Source: Symsagittifera roscoffensis (Eukaryota; Xenacoelomorpha; Acoela; Convolutidae). Taken from it: a stretch of 64,000 bases of DNA. The first letter of the stretch is position 1, and each line of letters starts with the position of its first letter. Below are positions 36,584 to 46,998 of this stretch, one piece after another. The stretch covers positions 35,093,152-35,157,151 of the forward strand of contig NC_087066.1 in assembly GCF_963678635.1 (NCBI RefSeq), read 5' to 3'. Under the pieces are notes generated by a model. The model worked only from the letters and a program-made list of their open reading frames with translations. It had not been told where the DNA came from and did no database searches. A program made the position numbers and the translations under genes.

Positions 36584-38011
36584 TGAGAACATGCCTGGAA
36601 TATACAGCTGAAATATTCCAAAACGTTCTGAAAACGTTTTGCACAAGCAATCTTTTGCGAAAACAAATTTTGTTGCACTTCAGGAATATTCGCATATAAC
36701 ATGCTGAGAACATGCCTGGAATATACGGCTGAAATATTCCAAAACGTTCTGAAAACGTTTTGCACAAGCAATCTTTTGCGAATACAAATTTTTGTTTCAC
36801 TTCAGGAATATTCGCATGGAACATGCTGAGAACATGCCTGGAATGTACGGCTGAAATATTCAATAACGTTCTGAAAACGTTTCGCACAAGGAATCTTTTG
36901 CGAATACAAATTTTTGTTGCACTTCAGGAATATTCGCATATAACATGCTGAGAACATGCCTGGAATATACGGCTGAAATATTCCAAAACGTTCTGAAAAC
37001 GTTTTGCACAAGCAATCTTTTGCAAATACAAATTTTTGTTGCACTTCAGGAATATTCGCATATAACATGCTGAGAACATGCCTGGAATATACGGCTGAAA
37101 TATTCCAAAACGTTCTGAAAACGTTTTGCACAAGCAATCTTTTGCGAATACAAATTTTTGTTTCACTTCAGGAATATTCGCATGGAACATGCTGAGAACA
37201 TGCCTGGAATATACGGCTGAAATATTCCATAACGTTCTGAAAACGTTTCGCACAAGCAATCTTTTGCGAATACAAATTTTTGTTGCACTTCAGGAGTATT
37301 CGCATATAACATGCTGAGAACATGCCTGGAATATACGGCTGAAATATTCCAAAACGTTCTGAAAACGTTTTGCACATGCAATCTTTTGCGAATACAAATT
37401 TTTGTTTCACTTCAGGAATATTCGCATATAACATGCTGAGAACATGCCTGGAATATACGGCTGAAATATTCCAAAACGTTCTGAAAACGTTTTGCACATG
37501 CAATCTTTTGCGAATACAAATTTTTGTTTCACTTCAGGAATATTCGCATGAAACATGCTGAGAACATGCCTGGAATATACGGTTGAAATATTCCATAACG
37601 TTCTGAAAACGTTTTGCACAAGCAATCTTTTGCAAATACAAATTTTTGTTGCACTTCAGGAATATTCGCATATAACATGCTGAGAACATGCCTGGAATTA
37701 ACGGCTGAAATATTCCAAAACGTTCTGAAAGCGTTTTGCACAAGCAATCTTTTGTGAATACAAATTTTTGTTGCACTTAAGGAATATTCGCATGGAACAT
37801 GCTGAGAACATGCCTGGAATATACGGCTGAAATATTCCAAAACGTTCTGAAAACGTTTTGCACAAGCAATCTTTTGCGAATACAGTTTTTTGTTGCACTT
37901 CAGGAGTATTCGCATATAACATGCTGAGAACATGCCTGGAATATACGGCTGAAATATTCCGAAACGTTCTGAAAACGTTTTGCACAAGCAATCTTTTGCG
38001 AATACAAATTT
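36584..38011 (+). repeat. 122-bp tandem array, about 12 units
   Basis: Units start TGAGAACATGCCTGGAATAT near 36584, 36705, 36826 and then every 122 bp to 37924, with the last unit incomplete. Each unit contains TATTCCAAAACGTTC, GAAAACGTTTTGCACAAGC, ATCTTTTGCGAATAC and CAGGAATATTCGCAT. Copies B and C have only about four units (44074-44530 and 46350-46806). The many open frames of 63-111 codons on both strands are periodic products of the array and are not genes. The position just inside the candidate left end suits a subterminal protein-binding region. Confidence 0.9.
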
Positions 38012-38205
38012 GAAAATGTTCCCAAAATATTTCCGCAAATCATTTTGAGAACAGTCTGAGAATGTTCTAGCATAGCGCCACCCAGGGACCAGTGGTGTGC
38101 ATATAGAACAAACACCAGTGACTAAAAATGAATTTGTGGTGCCATAGTGTTTCTTTTTATTGTACTATCAGCAGCACAGCAAACATCATTGAATTTTGAA
38201 TTCAG

Positions 38206-40884
38206 TATGCCATTCAAAGATCCTGCAAAGCGGAAATAGTATGCCAAAAAATATTATGCACGAAAAGTGAAGCGTAAGAACGGTGAGTTAAGCTTGCAAC
38301 ATATTCATTGTCGTGGCACAAAATATACGGTAGCCGTGTTTTGTCATGTCAGTCTCTACTTTGCCAGTTAAAAACGGATGTTAGTGTTTTACAGTGCCAC
38401 TACAAAACTCGAACAATTCTGATGATCCCACTACAAGTGGTTCTGTCCCAGCTGAATCTTTTTCGGAAACGACAATTGACCTATCGGATTCAGAAAACTC
38501 CCAAGATCTAATCAACGAAGGTAAGTCTTTTTTAAATTATGCTTATAAATGAGAGGTGAAAAGCATGTTTTCTTCTGGAAAACGTTTCGAAATGTTTTTG
38601 AAATGTTCTTGAAACATTCCTGAGGTATTTTATTGACATTTTGTACCTGTCATTCATTCATGTTCTGTTAAGAAGCATCATTGTAATCTGGGAAAGACGA
38701 TTTCGAAGAAACTGACAGTCTTTCTTGCGGCAGTAAATGACTTAGCAATGTTATACTATACTGAAAGACTACCTGAAAAATCACTGCGCAGGTTCATGGG
38801 CTTATTCAAAACTTACACAGATTATAAACTTCCAAAAGACCCACGAACAATCATTGCTCGTGCTACCGAGAACAGGAAATTTGCCGTAGAGACAAATAAT
38901 TTTTTATATATTGATGTGGAGGAAGCACTCAGCAGAGTAGAAACTATGTGCGGCCCTTTCGATTCTTCCCTAGATAATTTTCTTAGCACTGACGACCTTC
39001 CAATATCATCTTCGAGCAAAAAAAAGTTTTGGCCGGTACTTCTGTCTACAGTTCAACAACCAGAAGTGGTATCAGTGGTTGCGGTTTTTTTTATGAGATA
39101 ATTCCAAAACCAATGGAGTTGGTGGAGCACCTTGTTGCCGAACTTTCCCCACTAGTGGACAGCGGTTACAAGAATCTTCCGGTAAGCGTTCCAAAAACGT
39201 TCCAAAAATGTTTCAAGAATGTTCCAAGAGAATTTTTTCCAAAATGTACCGAGTATCTCATTGTAGTGCTTTTTCAGTGACAATTAAGTACATGACTGCC
39301 GACTTACCAGCTATCGCACTTGTCAGAAACTGCAAACCCCCTCATGGATAATTCTCGTGCTACAAATGCACTATTGAGGGCGTCTATCAGCATAACAGGA
39401 TGATTTTTTGAGGACGCAGAGGAGGCCGATCGACGTTCTGATCACAATTTTCGGCAACGCAAAAATCCAGAGCATCATGGCAACCCAGATGAAGGATCAG
39501 GCAATCCACACACTACCCTTTTTGAAAAAAAACAAGTGATTCAGTGTTATTTGAAGGTTGTTAAAAACTGGAACGTTTCAAAAACATTTCTGAAACAATT
39601 TAGAGACCAACGTAATTTATTCCGGATGTATGTCACTTGGAACGTTTCAAAAAGATTTCTGGAACAAAAACAGTTCAACAATTGTATTTAGATTTGCCGA
39701 CGGAGAAGTTTAACATGATAGACTCGTTTGCAGTTGACAGTATGCACTGTGTATATCAAAAACAGGGCGTCGATTCTTTGCTTTCTTGTGAGGCAAAACA
39801 GGCAAAAAGCAAGGAAAAACGACAATATCCATATTGGAGTCGTTGTTTCAATCCATTGGTCGCCAATACGGTTCATTGAAGTTCCCCAAAGAGTTCGCCA
39901 GGTCTCCTCGTACCTTCAAACATTTTGATAATTTCAAAGCAACAGAGCTACAAATGTTGTTAATATATGATGGAGATATGGTACTGCAATCACAAGCGTC
40001 ACAAAACGTGATCCCGCGTCACAAGCGTCACAAATGGCATCCCGCTTTCTCTCCGTCGGTATTCGCATTTTGTCAGACAAAAGATTGTACGAAGTAAGTT
40101 TTTGTACGAAGTAAGTTTTGGAACGTTTTTGGAACATTCTTGGAACAAATTTATTAAAACGACTACTAATATGTTTAAATTTACCGTGGTCTGGCATTGG
40201 GAACGTTTTTGGATGATTCTGGAAACATATTTTTTAAGGTTCACAACGGTTCAGCTGAGTCTTTCCTTCAATGCTTTCAACGAAATATGGAGTTTGAAGC
40301 ACCACACTTCTGCACCTTGGCTATTCATCGTCTTATTCACCCTCCTGAAGAATGCCTCCGATTTGGAACTATCGAAATATTCAGCTGCTTCAAGTATGAA
40401 AACACGGTGAAATACCTGAAATTGCTGAATCAGAGTCAAAAAGAACCGCTCATTCACCTGACAAAAAAGCTGCATATTTCCTCGACGTTCACGTCAAACA
40501 TCAGCCGATCAGGTGCAAGAATAGATAAAGCATGGAAACCGATCACTGATTCGCCATATACCACTGAACAGATACAACTTGCTCAATTACAAACTAAAAA
40601 ACGGCGTTTCTCAATTGATGAAGCAGATAACTACTTCGGAGACGGTTCAAGAGTGCGGCAGCTTCAGAGTATCGTTGGAACTACAGAAGGCAGTTACGAA
40701 CTGATTTTTAACAACACGCTCTGTTTTCCAGTTGCCTATTGAGGGGAACAAGACATTTGAAAGTTCTGAAGTTGATATTCTTGAAATCAAAGATCTCTCA
40801 CAATGCTACTGCCAGTTGAAAGCCTGCAAATATGTGGTCAACAAGTTCTGTTCAAAGCTAGTCGCTTATAGACTGTTGAAGTAA
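38206..40884 (+). pseudogene. TNP2-like (EnSpm/CACTA-related) transposase gene, copy A
   Basis: This is a multi-exon transposase gene in decay. Probable exons are 38206-38282, 38395-38520, 38673-39181, 39278-39556, 39692-40093, 40239-about 40730 and 40732-40884. Exon 1 starts MPFKDPAKRK, typical of such proteins, but then has TAG. Exon 3 has an FWPVLLS segment and the EIIPKPMELVEHLV segment. Exon 4 has GYFSCYKCTIEGVY-type Cys residues (a TAA replaces the Tyr here). Exon 5 has DSMHCVY and FARSPRTFKHFDNFKATEL. Exon 6 has RLIHPP and CFKYENTVKYL. The order matches animal proteins related to plant TNP2 (Pfam Transposase_21). Such enzymes cut and paste the element. Frameshifts lie in a T8 run near 39086 and a T6 run near 39405, and elsewhere. 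Introns are rich in the GGAACGTT motif. Confidence 0.65.
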
Positions 40885-41084
40885 CTTGATAGACACGATC
40901 CTATCAAAATGTTCCCGTACCCTAGAGAGACACAGCACAGAAACATATAAAAACATTCCTGAAATGTTCCGTAACGTTCCCGGGTACCCTAGAGAGACAC
41001 GGCACAAAAACATATTGAAAACGTTCCTAAATTGTTTCATAACGTTCTAGTACCCTATTTTTTCACTTTTTTAAATTAGAAAAT

Positions 41085-41410
41085 CATAAGGTAAAACTTT
41101 ACATTTTGTAGAGCTAATCGACAATTTGTTACGAATGCACCATTCATCTGTTTTCCCTAAATCATTCTTAAAATCATCGGATGTTCTCGATGTTGGAAAA
41201 GATGCAAGAGTAGCAGTATCATCAGCAAAAAGGCTTATTTTAGTCTTTGTTACAATTTTGTTAAAATCATTGATATATAAAAAGAAAAAAAAGGACCAAA
41301 AACAGATCCCTGGTTCTTTTCATACCAGATAAGCAAAAAAAAATCGTCATTCGAAATTTGTTCTCATCTCGATATTACATGCGTCCATTTATGTACATAT
41401 GCATGTATAA
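41085..41410 (-). pseudogene. Second, decayed LINE RT fragment
   Basis: This segment parallels 31015-31330, with the same ACTTTACATTTTGTAGA block, TTCTCGATGTTGGAAAAGAT block and GATCCCTGG end. Translated on the minus strand it gives the same RT palm region, with a more regular ADDTA-type box but broken surroundings. It also includes the CCAGATAAGCAA flank. So the unit was copied together with its flank, not freshly retrotransposed. Confidence 0.65.
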
Positions 41411-41429
41411 GAATGATAAAAACAGGGCA

Positions 41430-42080
41430 CTCAAAATTTTTTGTATTTTATTTTCGTTCTGAGTGTAAGCAATTCAAATTTTTCATGCTATGGGCTCAAA
41501 AAACTGAAAATTATTTAGTAATTTTGAAATAAGCTTTAGACAAAACTCTTTAGAATTGTTTAGCATTCTAAGTCGCTTAGTCAAAATAAAACAAAATTAT
41601 TTTGTCGAAAAAACTTTTTTATGCCATGGGTAGCTTTGGTCCTTTTATGAAAAAAGCAAAAAATTTTTTTTTCATTTTTTTAAATTGTAAAATAATATGA
41701 AAATGGAAACTTTGGAATTGACGTCAGATTTTTTTAGCTCATATTATTACGTATGAAGCGAGTTGTTTCCCGGAAAGCGATAAAAGTAAAATCAAACCGG
41801 CCTTTCTTCAATTTTTTGAACGAAAAAACACAATTGACGTTAAAAGTGTCACAGATAACTTGATTGCATTGGAATCAATTTTATTTTTTGAAAAAGATTT
41901 TTTATTTAAAACTTAATATTTTTTTCTGCAATTCTTGCAGCGAGGAACTAATTAGGTAAATAAAATAGGTATTATATTGATAAATTTGGCTCAATATTTG
42001 AACTTTCTCTTTCCATCAACTTCCTAGATGAACCATACGAAAAGCCATGGGATCCTGAAGGCTGTCATTTACATTAATTT
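41430..42080. repeat. Segment duplicated from (or to) 33280-33930
   Basis: See 33280-33930 for the shared blocks. Here it follows directly after the LINE fragment, whereas in the other copy about 1.95 kb including the palindromic MITE intervenes. The interval 42081-42660 after it has no recognised feature. Confidence 0.75.
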
Positions 42081-42660
42081 AGTTGATTTTAGTTGATCCC
42101 TGGTTCTTGGATCCCTCATAGGATCGATCTTAAATTTCTTTCCTTTTTGACCAGATGTCTGGTTATTTCATTCATGAAAAATCAGCCTTGAAAATTTTCA
42201 CCGACCTGATAAAAAAGCAAACCAAATCCAGGAGTCAAAAACCATAATAGGTAATTTTTTGGCATGCTCCATCGGCATCATAGTCTGTCTTAGGCGTTGT
42301 TGAAATTTGGCAGAGATTATAGAGAACTACTTGAATTGGGAATTAATTTGTTGCGAGTACCAAAATTGTGAGTACCGAAACAAGTATACAAAAAAAGGTC
42401 ATAGCAAAAAATATTAGCAGTCAAAATAAACAACACCTACATTAGTTTCTTACGGGAAAACACATATGATATGCCAGTTTTCAACCGAGGCCAGAAAAAA
42501 ACTGAAATTTCAAGTTACACAGCTCACGGTCCGGGTTGTTCGGTCCATACATTGTAAAAGTACGTCTCCTTTTGAAAGAACAATGAAGAAAAAGTGATCA
42601 TCAATGACATGACCAAATCCCTACATAATTGATGAATAAAACCCCTGAATGACAAACTTT

Positions 42661-43127
42661 TTTTTTCATAATTTAGACTTCGTATACAGGTTCTGAAGGT
42701 TCGACTAAAGGTGGTCTGGCTCTCAGCGGGTTTCGTACCTCAATTCCGTCCTTTGCAAATACTGCCATCTCCAGTATTGCTGCCCACTTGGACCACTCTA
42801 ATGGCGCTTCGACAAACACCTTCTCCCAAAACGGGTTAATGTTTAGTGGGTTTTTGGAATATCCTGATGACTGCGCAATGTCATACCTCTGAGTATGAGT
42901 ATCTAATTCTCGAATCCGAATGGATCGATAAACAATGAGTCTCAACCGAAGCGGTGTAAAACAACTAGTTAATAGACAACGTTTATTTCCGACTGAACAA
43001 TAGGTCAGACACAGTTCATGTTTTGTGTCTATCAAGGTCAACCGACCGACCAACTGAGTGAGTTTAACATAAACTATGAATAATATAAATAACATGTATG
43101 TATACTGAGTTTATCGATCAACTAAGT
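42661..43127 (-). pseudogene. gag: LTR end, primer-binding site and gag start of a gypsy element
   Basis: On the minus strand TTGCGCAGTCATCAGG (42861-42878) nearly repeats the primer-binding site at 11738. Downstream of it an open frame leads into PFWEKVFVEAPLEWSKWAA and AKDGIEVRN, which has the feel of a Mag-like gag N-terminus. Upstream (higher coordinates, to about 43127) is LTR-like sequence with an AATAAA signal near 42985. The element is cut off on the gag side at about 42661 and on the LTR side where the transposon copy B begins. The continuous 140-codon frame at 42673-43095 crosses LTR and gag, so its N-terminal half is not protein. Confidence 0.55.
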
Positions 43128-44722
43128 TCTACTCTACAGGTCTTATAGCAGTATGAATAATCAGGGCTTCACGTAGATACAAGCAGTCTTTTCTTAAATT
43201 GCGCTTTACTTTTTTATGCTTCATTCGGTGTAATCTAGCGGTTGCCCAATTCAACAACTTGAAACCTTTTACAGTTTTTGTTGGATCTGTACAGTTTTTG
43301 TTGGATTTTTGATACCAAATGAGTCAGTTATGAGGTCAGACGACGTGACTTTTCTCATGTGTTGTTTGGATTTTTTGGACTTTGCTCAGTAAATAGAGCT
43401 GAAAATTGTTAAAACCGAGAGATGGGTCCGGATGTCTATCTCATAGAGTAGTTTCAGACAGATTACACCGACTGTATGCCACGCTATATATTTTCAATCC
43501 GATAAGTCGCCACAGTTCTTCAGTGTTTTACTAATCTCATACCTAAGATTATTTCCTAGCCACCCTAAGAGAAAAACCAAGCCATGTGATTACTTATTCA
43601 TCTATCTTCGATTACTTATCTGCTCTGAGACCCCTGAAACCACTTTTGAGCTCAACTTAAAGGTCCAGTTAGACTTTTTGCTTGTGCTAGATACTGCTCA
43701 GTAAACAATTTGGTCAAATTTCGGAACATTTTTTGTTCTAGAATTATAGCCGAGAAGAACCATTTTCAGAACGTGCTTGAAACAGTTCTGGAACGTGCCT
43801 GGAACAATCCAAAAGCCGACATGACACGTCGATTGACGGCTTTTTGAGCCCTCGAATCTGATTGGACACGACAATGGGCACGCAGAACTTTTTGGAACAC
43901 TTCTGGAACACTCTTCTCGGAACGTTCCAGAAACGTTTCATAAGGTCTAAGCGCATTCAAATACGGGGATTTGAAATTGCAAATATGGCTGAGTCGACTA
44001 AACTAAAGCGCGTTCATAATATGAGAATAATGCTTGAGACGATCTTGTTTGGGAAGGTTTTTGATGGAATATGTTGAGAACATGCCTGGAATATACGGTT
44101 GAAATATTCCAAAACGTTCTGAAAACGTTTTGCACAAGCAATCTTTTGCGAATACAAATTTTTGTTGCACTTCAGGAATATTCGCATGGAACATGCTGAG
44201 AACATGCCTGGAATATCCGGCTGAAAAATTCCAAAACGTTCTGAAAACGTTTCGCACAAGCAATCTTTTGCGAATACAAATTTTTGCTTCACTTCAGGAA
44301 TATTCGCATGGAACATGGTGAGAACATGCCTGGAATATACGGCTGAAATATTCCATAACGTTCTGAAAACGTTTTGCAAAAGCAATCTTTTGCGAATACA
44401 AATTTTTGTTGCACTTCAGGAATATTCGCATATAACATGCTGAGAACATGCCTGGAAGATACGGCTGAAATTTTCCGAAACGTTCTGAAAACGTTTTGCA
44501 CAAGCAATCTTTTGCAAATACAAATTTGAAAATGTTATCAAAAAATTTCCGCAAATCATTTTGAGAACAGTCTGAGAATGTTCTAGCATAGCGCCACCCA
44601 GGGACCAGTGGTGTGCATATAGAACAAACACCAGTGACTAAAAATGAATTTGTGGTGCCATAGTGTTTCTTTTTATTGTACTATCAGCAGCACAGCAAAC
44701 ATCATTGAATTTTGAATTCAGT

Positions 44723-45282
44723 ATGCCATTCAAAGATCCTGCAAAGCGGAAATAGTATGCCAAAAAATATTATGCACGAAAAGTGAAGCGTAAGAACGGT
44801 TAGTTAAGCTTGCAACATATTCATTGTCGTGGCACAAAATATACGGTAGCCGTGTTTTGTCATGTCAGTCTCTACTTTGCCAGTTAAAAACGGATGTTAG
44901 TGTGTTACAGTGCCACTAGAAAACTCGAACAATTCTGATGATCCCATTACAAGTGGTTCTGTCCCAGCTGAATTTTTTTCGGAAACGACAATTGACCTAT
45001 CAGATTCAGAAAACTCCCAAGATCTAATCAACGAAAGTAAGTCTTTTTTAAATTATACTTATAAATGTGAGGTGAAAAGCATGTTTTCTTATGGAAAACG
45101 TTTCGAAATTTTTTTGGAATGTTCTTGGAACATTCCTGAGGTATGTTATTGACATTTTGTACCTGTCATTCAATCATGTTCTGTTAAGAAGCATCATTGT
45201 AATCTGGGAAAGACGATATCGAAGAAACTGACAGTCTTTCTTGCGGCAGTAAATGACTTAGCAATGTTATACTATACTGAAG
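44723..45282 (+). pseudogene. Transposase gene, copy B, cut off by the duplication
   Basis: The first exons (MPFKDPAKRK with the same TAG, then the acidic Ser/Asp-rich second exon) are present, and the third exon stops at the duplication junction at 45282. The donor after exon 1 is changed to GTTAGT compared with GTGAGT in copy A. It cannot encode a transposase. Confidence 0.8.
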
Positions 45283-46349
45283 TATAACAGTTCATGTTTT
45301 GTGTCTATCAAGGTCAACCGACCGACCAACTGAGTGAGTTTAACATAAACTATGAATAATATAAATAACATGTATGTATACTGAGTTTATCGATCAACTA
45401 AGTTCTACTCTACAGGTCTTATAGCAGTATGAATAATCAGGGCTTCACGTAGATACAAGCAGTCTTTTCTTAAATTGCGCTTTACTTTTTTATGCTTCAT
45501 TCGGTGTAATCTAGCGGTTGCCCAATTCAACAACTTGAAACTTTTTACAGTTTTTGTTGGATCTGTACAGTTTTTGTTGGATTTTTGATACCAAATGAGT
45601 CAGTTATGAGGTCAGACGACGTGACTTTTCTCATGTGTTGTTTGGATTTTTTGGACTTTGCTCAGTAAATAGAGCTGAAAATTGTTAAAACCGAGAGATG
45701 GGTCCGGATGTCTATCTCATAGAGTAGTTTCAGACAGATTACACCGACTGTATGCCACGCTATATATTTTCAATCCGATAAGTCGCCACAGTTCTTCAGT
45801 GTTTTACTAATCTCATACCTAAGATTATTTCCTAGCCACCCTAAGAGAAACACCAAGCCATGTGATTACTTATTCATCTATCTTCGATTACTTATCTGCT
45901 CTGAGACCCCTGAAACCACTTTTGAGCTCAACTTAAAGGTCCAGTTAGACTTTTCGCTTGTGCTAGATACTGCTCAGTAAACAATTTGGTCAAATTTCGG
46001 AACATTTTTTGTTCTAGAATTATAGCCGAGAAGAACCATTTTCAGAACGTGCTTGAAACAGTTCTGGAACGTGCCTGGAACAATCCAAAAGCCGACATGA
46101 CACGTCGATTGACGGCTTTTTGAGCCCTCGAATCTGATTGGACACGACAATGGGCACGCAGAACTTTTTGGAACACTTCTGGAACACTCTTCTCGGAACG
46201 TTCCAGAAACGTTTCATAAGGTCTAAGCGCATTCAAATACGGGGATTTGAAATTGCAAATATGGCTGAGTCGACTAAACTAAAGCGCGTTCATAATATGA
46301 GAATAATGCTTGAGACGATCTTGTTTGGGAAGGTTTTTGATGGAATATG

Positions 46350-46806
46350 TTGAGAACATGCCTGGAATATACGGTTGAAATATTCCAAAACGTTCTGAAA
46401 ACGTTTTGCACAAGCAATCTTTTGCGAATACAAATTTTTGTTGCACTTCAGGAATATTCGCATGGAACATGCTGAGAACATGCCTGGAATATACGGCTGA
46501 AAAATTCCAAAACGTTCTGAAAACGTTTCGCACAAGCAATCTTTTGCGAATACAAATTTTTGCTTCACTTCAGGAATATTCGCATGGAACATGGTGAGAA
46601 CATGCCTGGAATATACGGCTGAAATATTCCATAACGTTCTGAAAACGTTTTGCAAAAGCAATCTTTTGCGAATACAAATTTTTGTTGCACTTCAGGAATA
46701 TTCGCATATAACATGCTGAGAACATGCCTGGAAGATACGGCTGAAATTTTCCGAAACGTTCTGAAAACGTTTTGCACAAGCAATCTTTTGCAAATACAAA
46801 TTTGAA
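46350..46806 (+). repeat. 122-bp tandem array, about 4 units (also 44074-44530)
   Basis: It has the same 122-bp unit as the array at 36584-38011, with about four units in each member of the tandem duplication. The short array may be the older state or a contraction. The unit count is the main length difference between copy A and copies B/C. Confidence 0.85.
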
Positions 46807-46998
46807 AATGTTATCAAAAAATTTCCGCAAATCATTTTGAGAACAGTCTGAGAATGTTCTAGCATAGCGCCACCCAGGGACCAGTGGTGTGCATATAGAA
46901 CAAACACCAGTGACTAAAAATGAATTTGTGGTGCCATAGTGTTTCTTTTTATTGTACTATCAGCAGCACAGCAAACATCATTGAATTTTGAATTCAGT

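Larger units (their letters stand above)
35702..41057 (+). mobile_element. TNP2-type transposon family, copy A
   Basis: Homology with copies B and C begins at TCTACTCTACAGG (35702) and ends near TAGTACCCT (41057). At that point copy C continues into the second gene while copy A runs into unrelated LINE-containing DNA. Copy A therefore lacks the DUF4806-type gene and the right end. It contains a left-end candidate CAGTAAACAATT (36273-36284), a 12-unit array of 122 bp, and the transposase gene. The motif GGAACGTTCC and its variants are frequent from about 36290 onward in all non-coding parts. Confidence 0.75.

Noticed and set aside
36584-38011. CRISPR array
   Set aside because: Units are 122 bp, homogeneous throughout and without unique spacers, and they sit in a eukaryotic transposon.
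36584-38038. Many open frames of 63-169 codons on both strands in the 122-bp array
   Set aside because: They repeat with the array, change frame every unit because 122 is not a multiple of three, and appear on both strands. They are products of a stop-poor repeat.
40197-40742. 181-codon continuous frame as a separate gene
   Set aside because: It is exon 6 of the transposase plus intron sequence at its start (the GGAACGTTTTTGG words). It is not an independent gene.
42673-43095. 140-residue minus-strand protein
   Set aside because: The frame crosses an LTR end and primer-binding site. Only the last third looks like gag, so the first part is not coding.
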